Below are positions 1 to 12,100 of a stretch of DNA of 64,000 bases, in pieces. Every line of letters begins with the position of its first letter. Position 1 is the stretch's first letter. Below the pieces are notes generated by a model. The model was not told where the DNA came from. It did not search any database and was given only the letters and a program-made list of their open reading frames with translations. The stretch is from Tenrec ecaudatus (Eukaryota; Chordata; Mammalia; Afrosoricida; Tenrecidae): contig NC_134534.1 in the NCBI RefSeq assembly GCF_050624435.1, positions 63,821,501 through 63,885,500 of the forward strand. The letters run 5' to 3'. Position numbers and translations under genes: made by a program.

Positions 1-1664
1 CACCTATAGAATGTTATTGATTCCCTTATAGGACTGCTCTATTGATTGGATGAAAGTGAGTCATGGGAGAGTTCATTCCCAGTCTCTATGTGACCAATAA
101 ACCTGGTGATTTTTATGATTTTAGTTTTTATTCAACATTTTACTTCCACTCTATTGAAGACTTTCTGACGTAATCTTTTTTGTCATAGCTGTGAGAAACG
201 GTAGCTAGGGCATCATTGGTTCTTCCGGTTTCAAGGTAATGAAGCCTGATGTCTGGGTGGTCTATTAGTCCATTGGACTGATTGTTTTCATTCATCTTTG
301 ACTCTCTTCACTCTTCTTTTTTTCTGCACAGGACAAGATGATTGCCCCTTAGATGACCACTCAAGAGCCTTTAAGACCTACACTGCGTCTCACTAAAGTA
401 ACAAGTAGAATATTATCTTTGTGGGCTATATTATGCCAATTGACCATGATGTTCTTCAAGACCATGGTCCTAAGCCCCAAACCCAGCAAAGCATTCCCTC
501 AATGTGTTTTACAATGTCTAAGACATTTTCATAGCTGTGCCCCCAGTATATCCCACCATATTCATGCTTGAAAGAGTTTTTTCAATGCTGATTTTATAGA
601 ATATACTACTAAGTCTTTCTTCCAGGGCATCTCTATGAACTTGAGCCTTCAACCTTTCTGTTAATTGCCAAGTGCTTAATGCTACTCATGAGATTCGATG
701 TATATTAGTGCTTTTATACTCTGGTTCCAAGACTGAATGAAGGTTAACCTTTCATACAGCTTCCTCCACTCTCTTTCTCATCTCTAAACTGCCACAACAT
801 CTTAGAAGGACTTAAAATTTCTGTGTGGACTTCCTTCCTTAAATAGAAGGCAATGCAATCATGAGAGTTTTCATGTTCTAAATTAAAGAGTGAACCAGGA
901 AATAATAAAAGAAAGCACCCAGTAGGGTTTGGTAAGTAGAAGGACAATGATTTTAGAAATAGAGTGGTCAGGAGTGGTGGGGAGCATAAAAGAGAGAGTG
1001 AAGAAACTGAGGTAGAGAGAAGGGGAGTTTTTTTAAACTGGAGATGGCCTGGGTACCTCAAAGAGTTGATAGGAATACCTATTAATGAAAAAAATATACT
1101 TAGGATGACCTGATCCAATCATTCCTAAAACTAACCAGACAAACGAAAAATTAAAACTGGTTGCTGTCAAGTAGCTTTCCACTCCTGGTGACCCCATATG
1201 AACTGGTAGATACAGATGGCCCCTGGGACAGACAAGTAATATAATAGACAAACCAGATGCAGGATCCAGACCCAGTAGTAGAAGTGAACTAGTTTCCAAA
1301 TAGTGTCAGCGTACACTAAGATTAAGCCACGCCCCAAACGAAACTTCCTTCAATTGTACCAAGACTATCACCAAGTTACAGAGGTGGTACTCTTTCCTGT
1401 CCTCTCAAAATACCTAGGCTGCTTCACAAAAGATCTCATTATGAAGCTGACCATACTATCCAAATTACATCATAGGAAAATCCTGACCCATTCAAGTTGA
1501 CATGAAACCTAACTCTCACCGTCGCAATACAAAATTTACTTTCATTTCTTGCAAATCCTCTTTATTTTTTGTGTAATGGTAGTGTTTGTCACTTGACTTT
1601 AGATTACTTCTTACAGCTGAAGTCTTTATGGGGGCACAATTTTCTAATGTACTTATTTCAGTGT
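1..1664. other. Unassigned sequence with a possible SINE scrap
   Basis: I see no convincing gene or full-length repeat here. The short open frames lack domains and read like chance frames in AT-rich DNA. Bases about 1150-1300 resemble a decayed minus-strand AfroSINE: 'gttgctgtcaagtagc' followed by 'gaccccatatg' matches the SINE tail region (gttgccgtcgagtcg ... gaccctatag). The match is too short to be sure. Confidence 0.4.
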
Positions 1665-1805
1665 GTATGTTAAAGAGCCCTTGACTGCGGGGGAAGCATT
1701 GGGCTACTAACGACAGAGTTGACAGTTCAAACCCACAGACATTCCCATGGGAAAAGGTGGGTCTGGCGGCTCGCATCAAGATTTAAACCGACTTGAATAG
1801 TTGAA
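1665..1805 (+). mobile_element. AfroSINE (tRNA-like SINE), degenerate copy
   Basis: The copy opens with 'agagcccttgactgcggggg', then 'gggctactaac' and 'agttcaaaccca', which match the head, A-box side and B-box (GGTTCGAACCCA type) of the afrotherian tRNA-related SINE. The tail fades after about 140 bases. The promoter boxes are mutated, so it is an old dead copy. No clear TSD was found. Confidence 0.7.
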
Positions 1806-2197
1806 ACTTTGTCAATTGATTCCCCCTCTGATGCATGCTGGGCCTGATTCAGTTTTCAACATTTTCATTTTGTTTTGTTTTTGTTTGTTCATATTAGTAT
1901 GTATCTCAGAGGTGTTATATCCTTGGAAGTCAAACTCATGAAGTTCTGTGGTATTTTTTCTGTGTTTCTGTAAATGAAATCCAGGATTGATGAACATTTA
2001 GGGACAACAAGTAAAATAAGAGTTTCGGGGGTGGGGTACAACTTTGGGGAGAGGGTGGCATAAAAGGGAGAAGATGTCAAGGAGTCCAGGAAGAAAAAGA
2101 ATGTTTGAAAACGGATTGTGGTAGCAATTGTATAATTCTGACTAATGGTCATGATTGAACTATGGAATGGTAACTCTCAATTAATAATGAATTTTTT

Positions 2198-2545
2198 TTA
2201 TTTTAAACGTTTTATTAGGGGCTAATACAACTCTTATCACAATCCATACATATACATACATCAATTGTATAAAGCACATCTGTACATTCTTTGCCCTAAT
2301 CATTTTCTTTTTTTTAATTTTAACAATTTATTGGGGCTCATACAATTCTTTTCACAGTTCATGCTTATACATACATCAATTGTATAAAGCACATCTGTAC
2401 AGTCTTTGCCCTAATCATTTTTTTCTCTTTTCTTCTTTTACATTTTATTAGGGACTCATACAACTCTTACCACAATCCATACATATACATACATCAATTG
2501 TATAAAGCACATCCATACATTCCCTGCCCCAATCATTCTCAAGGC
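2198..2545 (-). repeat. Tandem triplication of the L1 3' terminus
   Basis: Three consecutive copies of about 115 bp each (about 2198-2308, 2309-2422 and 2423-2540) carry the L1 terminal sequence: the 'ttattaggg' or 'ttattgggg' start, 'catacatcaattgtataaag', and 'ccctaatcatt' or 'ccccaatcatt'. Each is separated by a T-rich run (A-rich in L1 sense). The three differ by several substitutions. Only the third continues into the rest of the 3' UTR. Confidence 0.88.
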
Positions 2546-3079
2546 ATTTGCTCTCCACTTAAGCCCCTTGCATCAGGTCCTCTTTTTTTCCCCCCCTCCC
2601 TCCCCATTCCCCGCTCCCTCATATGCCCTTGGTAATTTATACATCGTTGTTTTGTCATATCTTGTCCTATCTGGAGTCTCCCTTCCCCCCTTCTCTGCTG
2701 TCCCTCTCCCAGGGAAGAGGTCACATGTGGATCCTTGTAATCAGTTCCCCCTTTCCAACCCACTCACCCTCCACTCTCCCAGCATCGTCCCTCACACCCT
2801 TGGTCCTGAAGGTATCATCCACTCTGGATTCCCTGTACCTCCAACCCTCATATGCACCAGTGTACAGCCTCTGTCCTATCCAGTCCTGCAAGGTAGAATT
2901 CGGATCATGGTAGTTGGGGGGAGGAAGCATCCAGGATCCGGGGGAAAGCTGTGTTCTTCATCAATACTACCTCACACCCTAATTAACCCATCTCCTCTCC
3001 TAAACCCCTCTATGAGGGGATCTCCATTGGTCGACACTTGGGCCTTGGGTCTCCACTCTGCACTTCCCCCTTCATTTAA

Positions 3080-3172
3080 TATGATATATATATATACATA
3101 TATATACATACATATATACATATACACATATATACACATGCATACACACACTTATATCTTTTTTTTTTTGCA
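3080..3172. repeat. (TA/CA)n simple repeat and T-run within L1-A
   Basis: Alternating at/ac dinucleotides (atatatacatatatatac, then cacatgcatacacacac) are followed by an 11-base T run at about 3159-3169. It lies at the A-rich joint between 3' UTR blocks and looks like replication slippage on that joint. Confidence 0.85.
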
Positions 3173-3645
3173 TGATGCCTTATACCTGGTCCCTTGGGCA
3201 CCTCGTGATCGCACTGGCCGGTGTGCTTCTTCCATGTGGGCTTATTTGCTTCTGAGCTAGATGGCCGCTTGTTCACCTTCAAGCTTTTAAGACCCCAGAC
3301 ACTATCTCTTTTGATAGCCGGGCACCATCAGCTTTCTTCATCACATTTGCTTATGCACCCATTTGTCTTCAGCGATCCTATCATGGAGGTGTGCAGTCAA
3401 TGATATGATTTTTTGTTCTTTGATGCCTGGTAACTGATCCTTTTGGGACCACTCGATCACACAGGCTGGTGTGTTCTTCCATGTGGACTTTGTTGCTTCT
3501 GAGCTAGATGGCCGCTTGTTTATCTTCAAGCCTTTAAGACCCCAGTCACTATCTCTTTTGATAGCCGGGCACCATCAGCTTTCTTCACCACATTTACTTG
3601 TTCACCCACTTTGGCTCCAGCTGTTGTGTCAGGAGAGTGAGCATC
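3160..3645 (-). repeat. Doubled ~245-bp block of the L1 3' UTR
   Basis: Two tandem copies (about 3160-3402 and 3405-3645) share 'cttctgagctagatggccgc', 'aagaccccag', 'tatctcttttgatagccggg' and 'caccatcagctttcttca'. L1-B has the same doubling at 14.35-14.83 kb, while L1-C and the 61.6-kb copy have the block once. Confidence 0.85.
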
Positions 3646-4719
3646 ATAGAGTTCCAATTTAATAAAAGAAGGTATTCATGCATTGAGGGAGTGTTTGAGT
3701 AGAGGCCCAAGGTCCTTCTGCCACCTTAATACTTGACCTATAAATATAGACACATAGATCTATTTCCCCATCCTCCTATATATATTTGCATGTACATGTC
3801 TTTGTCTAGACCTCCATGAATGCCCTTTGACTCCTAGCTCTTTCCTCCATCTCCCTTGACTTTCCTCCTGCCCTACTACCATGCTTCATCGCCACCTGGG
3901 CTAGAGTATACCTCTTCTCTAAGCAACCTTACCCTTGATCGTTTCCCACCAGGCCTGCCACTCCCCCTTCTCTACCATTTGGGGTCCCATGTTTTTCCCT
4001 TGTCCCTGGGTTTGTTAACACCACTTCCTTACCCCCCCTACCCCCCCACCCCAAGTCCCCCCAGAACTGTCGGTCCCGTTGTTTTTCCTCCAGATAGTTC
4101 ATCCAGCCTGTCCTATTCAGACAGACCTGTGGAGTCACTAACATGCACGAAAACTAGACAGAGGAACACAAAGCAACAGTATACAACCAGACAACAAAAC
4201 AACAAAAACAAACCACTGACAAAGAACAGAATAAAACAGTTCACAAGAGAAAAGCTTGTAGTTAGTTCAGGGATCGTTTGCTGGCCCTTAGGAGCGTTTT
4301 CCAGTCCAGTCTGTTGGGGCACCACGCCCTGGCCCCAAAGTCCACTTTCAGCATTCCCTGGGGACCTTGCCACTCCATTCCCTTGCTGTTCCGCTGCACT
4401 CCCCCAGTGATTTGCCTCGGTGTGGTGGGATCAGGTCAGGTGCAATTCCCACTCTGTGTCTCCGGTGCTGTCCCCTGTATCGCCCTTAGTCACTGAGGGG
4501 CATCATGTCTCATAGTGGGGCCAGCCATGTTGTTCTCTCTGTGGATTGGCTGCTGTACTCAGGAACATCATCATCACGGCCTGGTGGGCCAGGCTGTGCT
4601 CTACTCTCTCCTCCTGCCCCTTCATCTGCTCCCGTGTGCTCTGATCAAATATGTCCATCTCCCAGAGCTGCACAGTCAATGTCGTCCTTTGGAACAAATT
4701 CTTTAATAATGAATTTTTT

Positions 4720-5173
4720 AAATGATTTTCAGTCTTGGAAGTCTTATAACTTCTGAGTTAGAATTGACTTGATGACTGTTGGTTTAGGCTATATTTTGCT
4801 ATTCACATTGCCATCTTTTACAGAGTAGAAGGGTATTCTTGTGGAAAAAGCAGATGATTCTTTTTGGATAAATTGCTCTGTGAACTAAGGAAAATAAAGT
4901 GATATTGCATTTTTCTGAATGACTGCGCTTTTAACCATTTTGATGTTATAGCTTAAAATTACTTAAGACAAATTACACTATTCAGAAATGCATGAATAAA
5001 AATAATCTTCTTTCATCATTTATCAGATGCATATTAGATGAACTTTCAAGAATTCTGCAATAATTTTCAATATAGTTTTTTAAATTTTAACTCAAATGGG
5101 AAATATTAAGAATAAAATCTGACTGACCTAGAGCCAAGAACCAGGGAGACAATTTAATTTGATTCTATTCTAG
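4720..5173. other. Unassigned AT-rich spacer
   Basis: This AT-rich spacer lies between two L1 insertions. I see no gene and no recognisable repeat. Its last ten bases (TCTATTCTAG, 5164-5173) appear to be the left TSD copy of L1-B. Confidence 0.5.
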
Positions 5174-7400
5174 CTGACTGGGAGCGAAAAAATAAAATAA
5201 AAAAATAAATCCTCTGATCTAGTAGGTCACCAGCAGTCTAAATAGGGCAATAAGCACAGCTTCCCTCTCAGTGATTCTACACACAGCTAGGGAGGTCCTA
5301 CCTGCCCTGGGGCCCTACACGGGGCTGTGGGAACACCCCACCCCCACCACCTGCTGTAGTGCTGTATACAGCAAAGGCCGGTATACCAGTGAACTCCAGC
5401 ACTCAGGACCACGATGAAAACTGATGCCCGGTTGCTGTTGTGCTCTTGCCCTCGAGAGTAATCCCACACAGCGTCTGTGGAACCCTACATAAAAGCAGAG
5501 ACACACTACCCCGCTACCTTGAGGAAGAGTTGGAATTCCTCCGACCCCACAGAGAGGTGATCCAGTCTCAGTTATTTCCTTACTTACCACTCTATTTCTT
5601 CTTTTTTATTTGTTTGCCCCTTTAATTTTCCCACCACAGTTGGTCTAAACAGGCTAAGGTTGGTTTTGTTTTATTTTCTTCTCTTTCTTCTTTTTCCCTC
5701 TTTTCCCCCTTAATTTTCCTCTTCTCTCCCTCTCTTTCCTATCATATGCCACTACTGGCTTCCAGGCCACTACCCTCTGTCTAGGGCAAATTAACCCAAT
5801 ATCAGGGGGGACTGCAGCCTGCCCTCTGTGGGAGTGCTGCAGTCCAGCTGTGACAACCCTCCACGGTGCATCACACTGCTGAGGAAACCTCCATTGGACC
5901 TCTAGGGTGATCTCACCAACTAGGGCAATTCTGCCCAGCACCACGGGGTCCCGGCATTAAAAGGGCACCCCAACCTGCCATGGTGGGGCAGGGTTCAAAC
6001 CCTTCTGGCCCCACATTCAGACAATCAGGGATCAGCTATCTCTTTATTCTTTATTTCCTCCTTCTCTCTTTCTTCCCTCTTTACCATCACAGCCAATCTT
6101 TGTGAGCACAGTTGTGTTTCCCCCCTTCTTTTGCTTTCTTCGCTTTATTCTCTCTTGTTTGTTCTCTTGTCCTCTCTCTGTGCTTTTATGATCCTCTCCT
6201 CTCCCTCTTTTCCTTCACATACCACCGCTAGTTTCCGGACCCCTACCCTCTGGCTAGGGCAACTTTGCCCACCAAGTGGGGAGAGCTACAGCTTGCCCCC
6301 TAAGACAGTGCTGCACACTGCACAGCACGGGGTTCAGCTATCTCTTTACCTATTTCTTTAATTTTCTTTTTTTTGCTTTTCTTCTTTTTCTTTCTTTCTT
6401 TTTTCCTTGTGTTTTTCTTTCACTTTTCCTCCTTTTATCCACTTCTTCTATCTCTTCTGTCTTTGCTGTCACAGTCTCAGCATTCAGTTCTCCTTTTCTA
6501 TTGTTTTCTCATTTTTTACTGTTTTTGCTTTTGTTTAGTCTGTGCATTTTGCGTGTGTGTGTGTGTGTCTGTGTGTGTTAGTTTTCTTGGCTTTGTTGCT
6601 TGTCTTTATTTTCATCTTTCCCTCTCTTTTTTATCCTTGAACTCTCTTTCTTTTCACAAGCCACTAGTGGCCTCCAGGCCACTCCCCTCCACCTAGGGAA
6701 ACTCCAAAGGCCCAAATGGGGGAACTCCCACCCACAATTGTTGCTGTACACGCAACTGAGAAAATCACACAAGTCCTCTTCCATGCACCAAGCAGCGGGG
6801 GGTTCTCCCCTTCAAACAGTGGGAGGAACTCCAGCCTCCACCTCGAGGCCCTACTAGTGACTGGGGAAAACTCCTGCCCACCACTGGTGGAGCTCCACAC
6901 TACTGCGGGAACATCCACCTAACCTCCAAGGTGATCTCTCTGACTACGATAATTCCCACTGGCAGCTTGAGTACTCTGCACCAAGGAGGGTACACCCACA
7001 TGCCTTCCTCGGCACTCCAGTTGCAGAGGGAAAAACTACGCGCCACTCAAGGTTCTCCAAGCACCATGAGGCTTAATTAGAGATCAGCCAGTAAAGCGAC
7101 AATCTCGTGGGCTCCCAACAACCCGACCAGCGTCACCTGAGAGGACTGTCCAATTAGCATTCCAAAAAACAGAATATTGGTTGGCTAGGGTAAGAGTGAA
7201 AGCACAGGAAGATATAGTGATAGCCTGACCCCTCAGTACAGCTACCGGCAGGTACTTAGTAGAAGCACTCATTCAAGTCCCCCAAGAGAGCCCAGTGCTC
7301 TTCTACTCTGGTAGATGGCTCCAGGCTCCTCTAAAACAACTCATAAACAACAACCAGTCCTAACAGCATCAACAAAAATGCAGGAGAGAAAAAAAAGAGA
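5174..7400 (+). promoter_or_regulatory. L1-B 5' UTR with repeated monomer-like blocks
   Basis: This 2.2-kb leader is expected to hold the internal Pol II promoter. A related GC-rich block recurs at about 5748, 6222 and 6660. Each block has a variant of 'ggcttccaggccact' followed by 'cctctgtctagggcaa', with spacings of about 474 and 438 bp. The blocks are separated by pyrimidine tracts (ctttctttttttt types) and a short (GT)n at about 6553-6579. The layout recalls the tandem promoter monomers of rodent L1, but the sequence is different. Confidence 0.65.
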
Positions 7401-7991
7401 ATGCCTGAAGAAGTTATGAACTTAACAATGTGCATAGAAGAAGCAGATATTGACCGGCCACAGAATGACATTTTCAGAATGCTGCTTGGAGTCATACCGG
7501 ATATGAGGGAAGCACTACAGAAAAAGGATGAAATGATAGAGGAGATAAAGGCAACTCACCAAAGGGAAATACAAAACTTAAGGGATGAAATAACAAAATC
7601 CAGGGGAAAATTAAAAGATTTTGTCAGCAGACATGAGGAGGAAGAGAATCACACCAGTGACCTAGAGGATAACCAAGCAGACATCTGCAAATGGGGAAAG
7701 CAGTCAAATAAGGCAGTCAGAGAAGCTGAAGAAAACTGGAGAGCCATGTCTGATGCTATGATGAGGAACAATATTAGAATAATTGGACTACCAGACTACC
7801 AGAACAAGACACAACAAAGAAGTCAACAGCAAAATAGCGAGGGAATTCTTAGAGAAAAACTTCCTCAGTTTAATAAATTAAAATCAAGAAACCATTCAGG
7901 AGGCTAAAAGAACACCAGGAAGACTAAATCCCATGAGGTCATCAAGACACAATACAGGCAAATTATCCAACAATGAAGAAAAGTAGATCAT

Positions 7992-8035
7992 TGTATTAGA
8001 CAGGGTTCTCTAGAGAGATAAAACCAGGTTGCTGA

Positions 8036-8108
<73 letters not shown>

Positions 8109-8631
8109 ATAGATATATAACAAAAGAAATGAACTGTTAAATTTTATACAGGTGGATAGATGTATAATAAAAGACACAAACAGCTAAATTATAAAGCAGT
8201 ACAAATGGCTCAGTGCAATTCACTCCCGTGAGGGAGTTGTGAGACACTAGTAGTCCTTTAAGTCTTGAGAACCGCCAAGTAGTCCTCTGTAGAGAGAGCG
8301 AAGCTATCTCAGCACTGTCAGCAAACAGCAAGGCAGGTCACCAACTGTCAGCCAAGTTACCAACTGTCAGTGCCCAGCTCCAGAGATGTACTTTCCAATC
8401 GTGTGGTCTTAAAGGGACCTCAACTTACAGCGACACATTCCACAGGTTAGGCATCCCACAGGAAGTGTACCCTGTAAATTGAGGCACAGAACAAGCAATG
8501 CAGCCACACACTGGTCTGATGATTAAAAAGTTAGAGAGAGAAAGGCGAGATTCACCCTGCCATTTATCTCTCTGCCCTTCAATTAATCCCAATTGTTTTT
8601 ATTGGCCGGGCTGGCACAATAAACTATCTCA
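7992..8631 (-). mobile_element. ERVL-type solo LTR inserted in L1-B ORF1
   Basis: A 640-bp LTR lies in minus orientation (TGTATTAGACAGGG at the left, CTATCTCA at the right). Its text matches the reverse complement of the LTRs of the ERVL provirus at 55.7-60.6 kb: 'gggttctctagagagataaa', 'ggaacctcaact'-type central text, and 'ggctggcacaataaac'. A perfect 5-bp TSD, ATCAT (7987-7991 and 8632-8636), proves the edges, and 5 bp fits ERVL integration. It is a recombined solo LTR and is younger than L1-B. Confidence 0.93.
8037..8105. repeat. (TA)n microsatellite inside the solo LTR
   Basis: About 34 uninterrupted TA units lie near the 3' end of the LTR (minus orientation). The 5' LTR of the provirus has a shorter, interrupted TA tract in the same place (about 56281-56331), so the microsatellite probably grew from LTR sequence. 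Confidence 0.95.
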
Positions 8632-9102
8632 ATCATATAAGCACCTAGATAAAAGCAAACAGCCATGTATAAAGGTACCCCAATAAGAGTATGTTCAGAC
8701 CTATCCACAGAAATGATGAAGAGGAGGGAATGGAATAACATATCCCCAAAATTGAAGGAAAACAGCACTAACTCAAGAATATTTTATGCAGCCAAATTAA
8801 CTATTAAGATACATGGAGAAGTAAGAGTCTTCCCAGACAAGGAAAATCTCAATGAATACTTAAAAAGAAACCCAGCCCTACAAAAGATCCTTGCTGATCT
8901 AATATGGGTATAAGATCAACACTCACCGAGGACAAAAAAGGGACCATCACACAAAACAACTCCACCCATAGGGCAACAAAGGGAAAACCGCCCCCAGAGT
9001 AGCATTAGCTCAATAGTGGAAAGAAGTCAAACATAAATGACACACACAACATAAACGGTTAAGACAGGTAGGTAGGAATATACCCAACACAAAAGGTACA
9101 AG

Positions 9103-12100
9103 ATGACATCACAGAATCCAAAGATGGATGTAATAATACTGAATATCAATGGCATGAGCACAGGCATTAAAAGGCAGAGGCTAACAGACTGGCTCAGAAA
9201 ACATAATCCATCGATCTGCTGCCTACAGGAGACACATCTCAAACTTGCAGACAAAAACAGGTTGAGATGTAAAGACTGGAGAAAAATAAACTAAGAAAAG
9301 GTCAATGCAAAAGAAGCAGGAGTAGCAATCTTAATATCTGACAAAATTGACCTCAAGATACAGACCATAACAAGAGACAAGGTGGGACACTATGTAATGC
9401 TCAAGGGACCAGTAGACCAAGAACCAGTGCACATAATAAATATATGTGCAAATTTGTAAATCAAACACTCCAAAAGATTAAAAAATAAGTCACAGGCTCA
9501 ACAATTATAGTTGGTGCCTTTAATACACCATACTCTAAAAAAGACAGATCACTGGGAAAGAAACTCAACAAGGAGGCTGCAGATCTAAACAGTACAATTG
9601 GACGACTTGACTTGATAGATATTTTCAGAGCTTTGCACCCACATGCCAAAAAAATCACACTCTTTTCAAGCCCACATGGCACATATTAAAAAAAATAGAC
9701 CACATGCTGGGACACAAGCCAAACAAGTAAATTCAAAGCACATAGAGTTTATACAGATGCCTTTCTCTGATCACTGTGACATAAGCCTGGAAATTAACAG
9801 AAGAACGGTGAAGAAAACAAGGACAAACAATAGGAGGATGAACAATTCAATATTGCAAAAGTAGAGGGTATTGACCAAGAGCAAAGATGAAATCAGGAAG
9901 TTTCTAGAAACCAATGAAAAAGAAAATATGAAATACCAAAACCTTTGGGACACAGCAAAGGCATTTATCAGAGGAAAAGAGACTCATAGATGATATTCTG
10001 GCAGAAAACTTACACCAATTAGAGCAGAGTCAACAGAACAACCCAACTAATAGCAAGAGGGCAGATATAATAAAAATCAGAGCTGAGATGCAGGAGAGGG
10101 AAAACAAGAAAACTATGGAAAAAAATAATGCAGGTAAAATTTTGTTCTTTGAAAGAATTAGCAGAATTGATAGACTGCTGGAAAACCTAACCAAGGAAAG
10201 GAAGGAACAAACGACAACCGAAAGGATGAGGGATGAAACAGGGGACATTACAATGGACCCTAATGAAATCAAAAGGATAGTTACACAGTACTGTGAAGGC
10301 CTATCCTCTAACGAATTCAACAGCATGGAAGACATGGACAAATATTTGGAAAGCCAATCCCTCCCTAGCCTATCCCAAATGGATGTCAAGAACCTCAACA
10401 GAACCATAGCAATGGAAGAAACAGGCAAGGTTATTAAAGGATTAACAAGCAAAAAATCCCCTGGGTTAGGTAGCTTCACAGGAGAATTCTCTCAAGCATG
10501 CAGGGAAGAATTGACACCAATCCTACACAAACTCTTCCAGAACATAGAAAAAATCGAAAACTCCCAAACTCTTTCTATGGAGCTCATATAACTCCATTAC
10601 CCAAAGGGGCAAAAATCCCACAATAATTGATAACTACAGACCAATATCCCTAATGAACATCGATGCAAAAATCCTTAACAAAATACTGGCCAATAGAATA
10701 TAAAAGCATATTAAAAAAATAATTCACCATGACCAAGTGGGATTCATACCAGGGATGCAGGGATGGTTCAACATACGAAAGACCATCAGTATTATTTGTC
10801 ACATTGGCAGTAAAAATGATAAGAACCACATGATAATATCGATAGATGTGGGAAAAGCATTCGACAACATCCAACACGCATTCCTGGATGAGACATCAAG
10901 AAGATATGAATTGAAGGAAAATTCCTCAATATTATACAAGCTATATATGAAAAACCAACAGCCAACATGGTAGTTAATGGAGAATAGATTAAAACAATTC
11001 CACTGAAAAAGGAGACCAGACAAGGAAGCCCTTTGTCCCCACTCCTTTTTAACATCATACTGGAAGTCATAGCTAACAACATAAGACAAAGAAAAGACAT
11101 CAAAGGTATTCATCTGGGGAAGGAAAAGGTGAAATTATTATTTGCAGATAATATAATTCTATGCATCAAAAATCCCATAAACTCCACAAGTGGAGTGTTG
11201 GAAAAAATAGAGAAATATGGCAGAGTGTCAGGATAGAAGATCAACAAACAGAAAGAAGTCTGTCGGACTGCTCTACACATCAGACAAGATCACAGAAGAG
11301 ATGATTAAAAAGGTAGCACCCTTTACAATAGCCAAGCACAAATTGAAATAACTAAAGAAATACCTGACTAGAAAAAACAAAAGATTTGTATGAGAAAAAT
11401 TATAAAACACTACTACAAGAAACCAAGAGTGACCTCAACAAATGGAAGTACATCACATGCTCATGGATTGGCAGTCTCAATACAGTAAAAATGTCAGTTC
11501 TGCCCAAGGCACTATATAAGTTCAGTGCTATTCCAATATGAATGCCACCTTCCTTCTTCGAAAATTGGAAAAACTGATTACCAACTTCATATGGAGGGGG
11601 ACGAAACTCAGAATTGGCAAAGAATGCCTCAAGAAGAAGGACGAAGTGGGAGGGCTTGTTCTACCTGACTTTAGCACATATTATATGACCACAGTAGTCA
11701 AAACAGCGTGGTACTGGTAGAACGACAGATATTCAGATCATTGGGAAAAAGCTGAAGACCCAAAAATAAAAACATCAGCATAGACGCAACTGATCTTTGA
11801 TAGGGGCCTCCAAAAAAATATCAAATGGGAAGCACATGCCCTCTTTAGCAAGTGGTGCTGGAAAAAATAGATATGTACCTGCAGAAAATGAAGCAAGACC
11901 CTTAACTCACGCCATGCACAAGAATGAACTCAAGGTGGATCACAGATCTTGAGATAAAACCCCAAACAATTAGGGCCATTAATGAGGGATTTGGGACAAA
12001 CTCGAGAACCTTGGCACAGGGAATACATAGGCTATCAGAAATAGGGAAGGATACAAATACAAAGGAGTCACAAATAGACAAGTGGGATATACTGTAGATA

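Larger units (their letters stand above)
2198..4702 (-). mobile_element. L1-A: 5'-truncated L1, 3' UTR only
   Basis: This is a minus-strand L1 insertion that contains only the long L1 3' UTR; its 3' end, with T-runs from the poly(A), is at the left. The same text in the other orientation forms the 3' ends of L1-B (12.85-15.45 kb) and L1-C (27.7-29.9 kb). A perfect 17-bp TSD, TTAATAATGAATTTTTT, flanks it at 2181-2197 and 4703-4719, so the edges are firm. The AT-rich TSD fits L1 endonuclease cleavage. Open frames of up to 230 codons inside it are chance frames on the antisense of the UTR. Its 3' terminus is tripled and an internal block of about 245 bp is doubled. Confidence 0.93.
7401..8913 (+). 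pseudogene. L1-B ORF1 (RNA-binding chaperone), interrupted
   Basis: ORF1p is the trimeric nucleic-acid chaperone that packages L1 RNA. The start at 7401 (MPEEVMNLTM) opens 168 codons. Residues about 30-110 are a charged coiled-coil (REIQNLRDEITKSRGKL), followed by the start of the RRM (MRNNIRIIGLPD). The frame then shifts and is broken by the solo LTR at 7992. After the LTR, the C-terminal domain resumes at 8665-8913: YKGTPIRV, then a PAKL-like FYAAKLTIKIHGEVRVF, then RNPALQKIL. Sequence next to the LTR is also decayed. It is non-functional, and no intact ORF1 exists in the window. Confidence 0.85.

Noticed and set aside
2568..3260. Open frame of 230 codons, plus strand
   Set aside because: It lies on the antisense of the L1-A 3' UTR and runs through a TA/CA simple repeat. 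The protein is low-complexity (Pro/Ser/Leu, then Tyr-Ile-Thr repeats).
3856..4410. Open frame of 184 codons rich in Pro and Ser
   Set aside because: It is also antisense of L1 3' UTR. The same region in other copies has stops.
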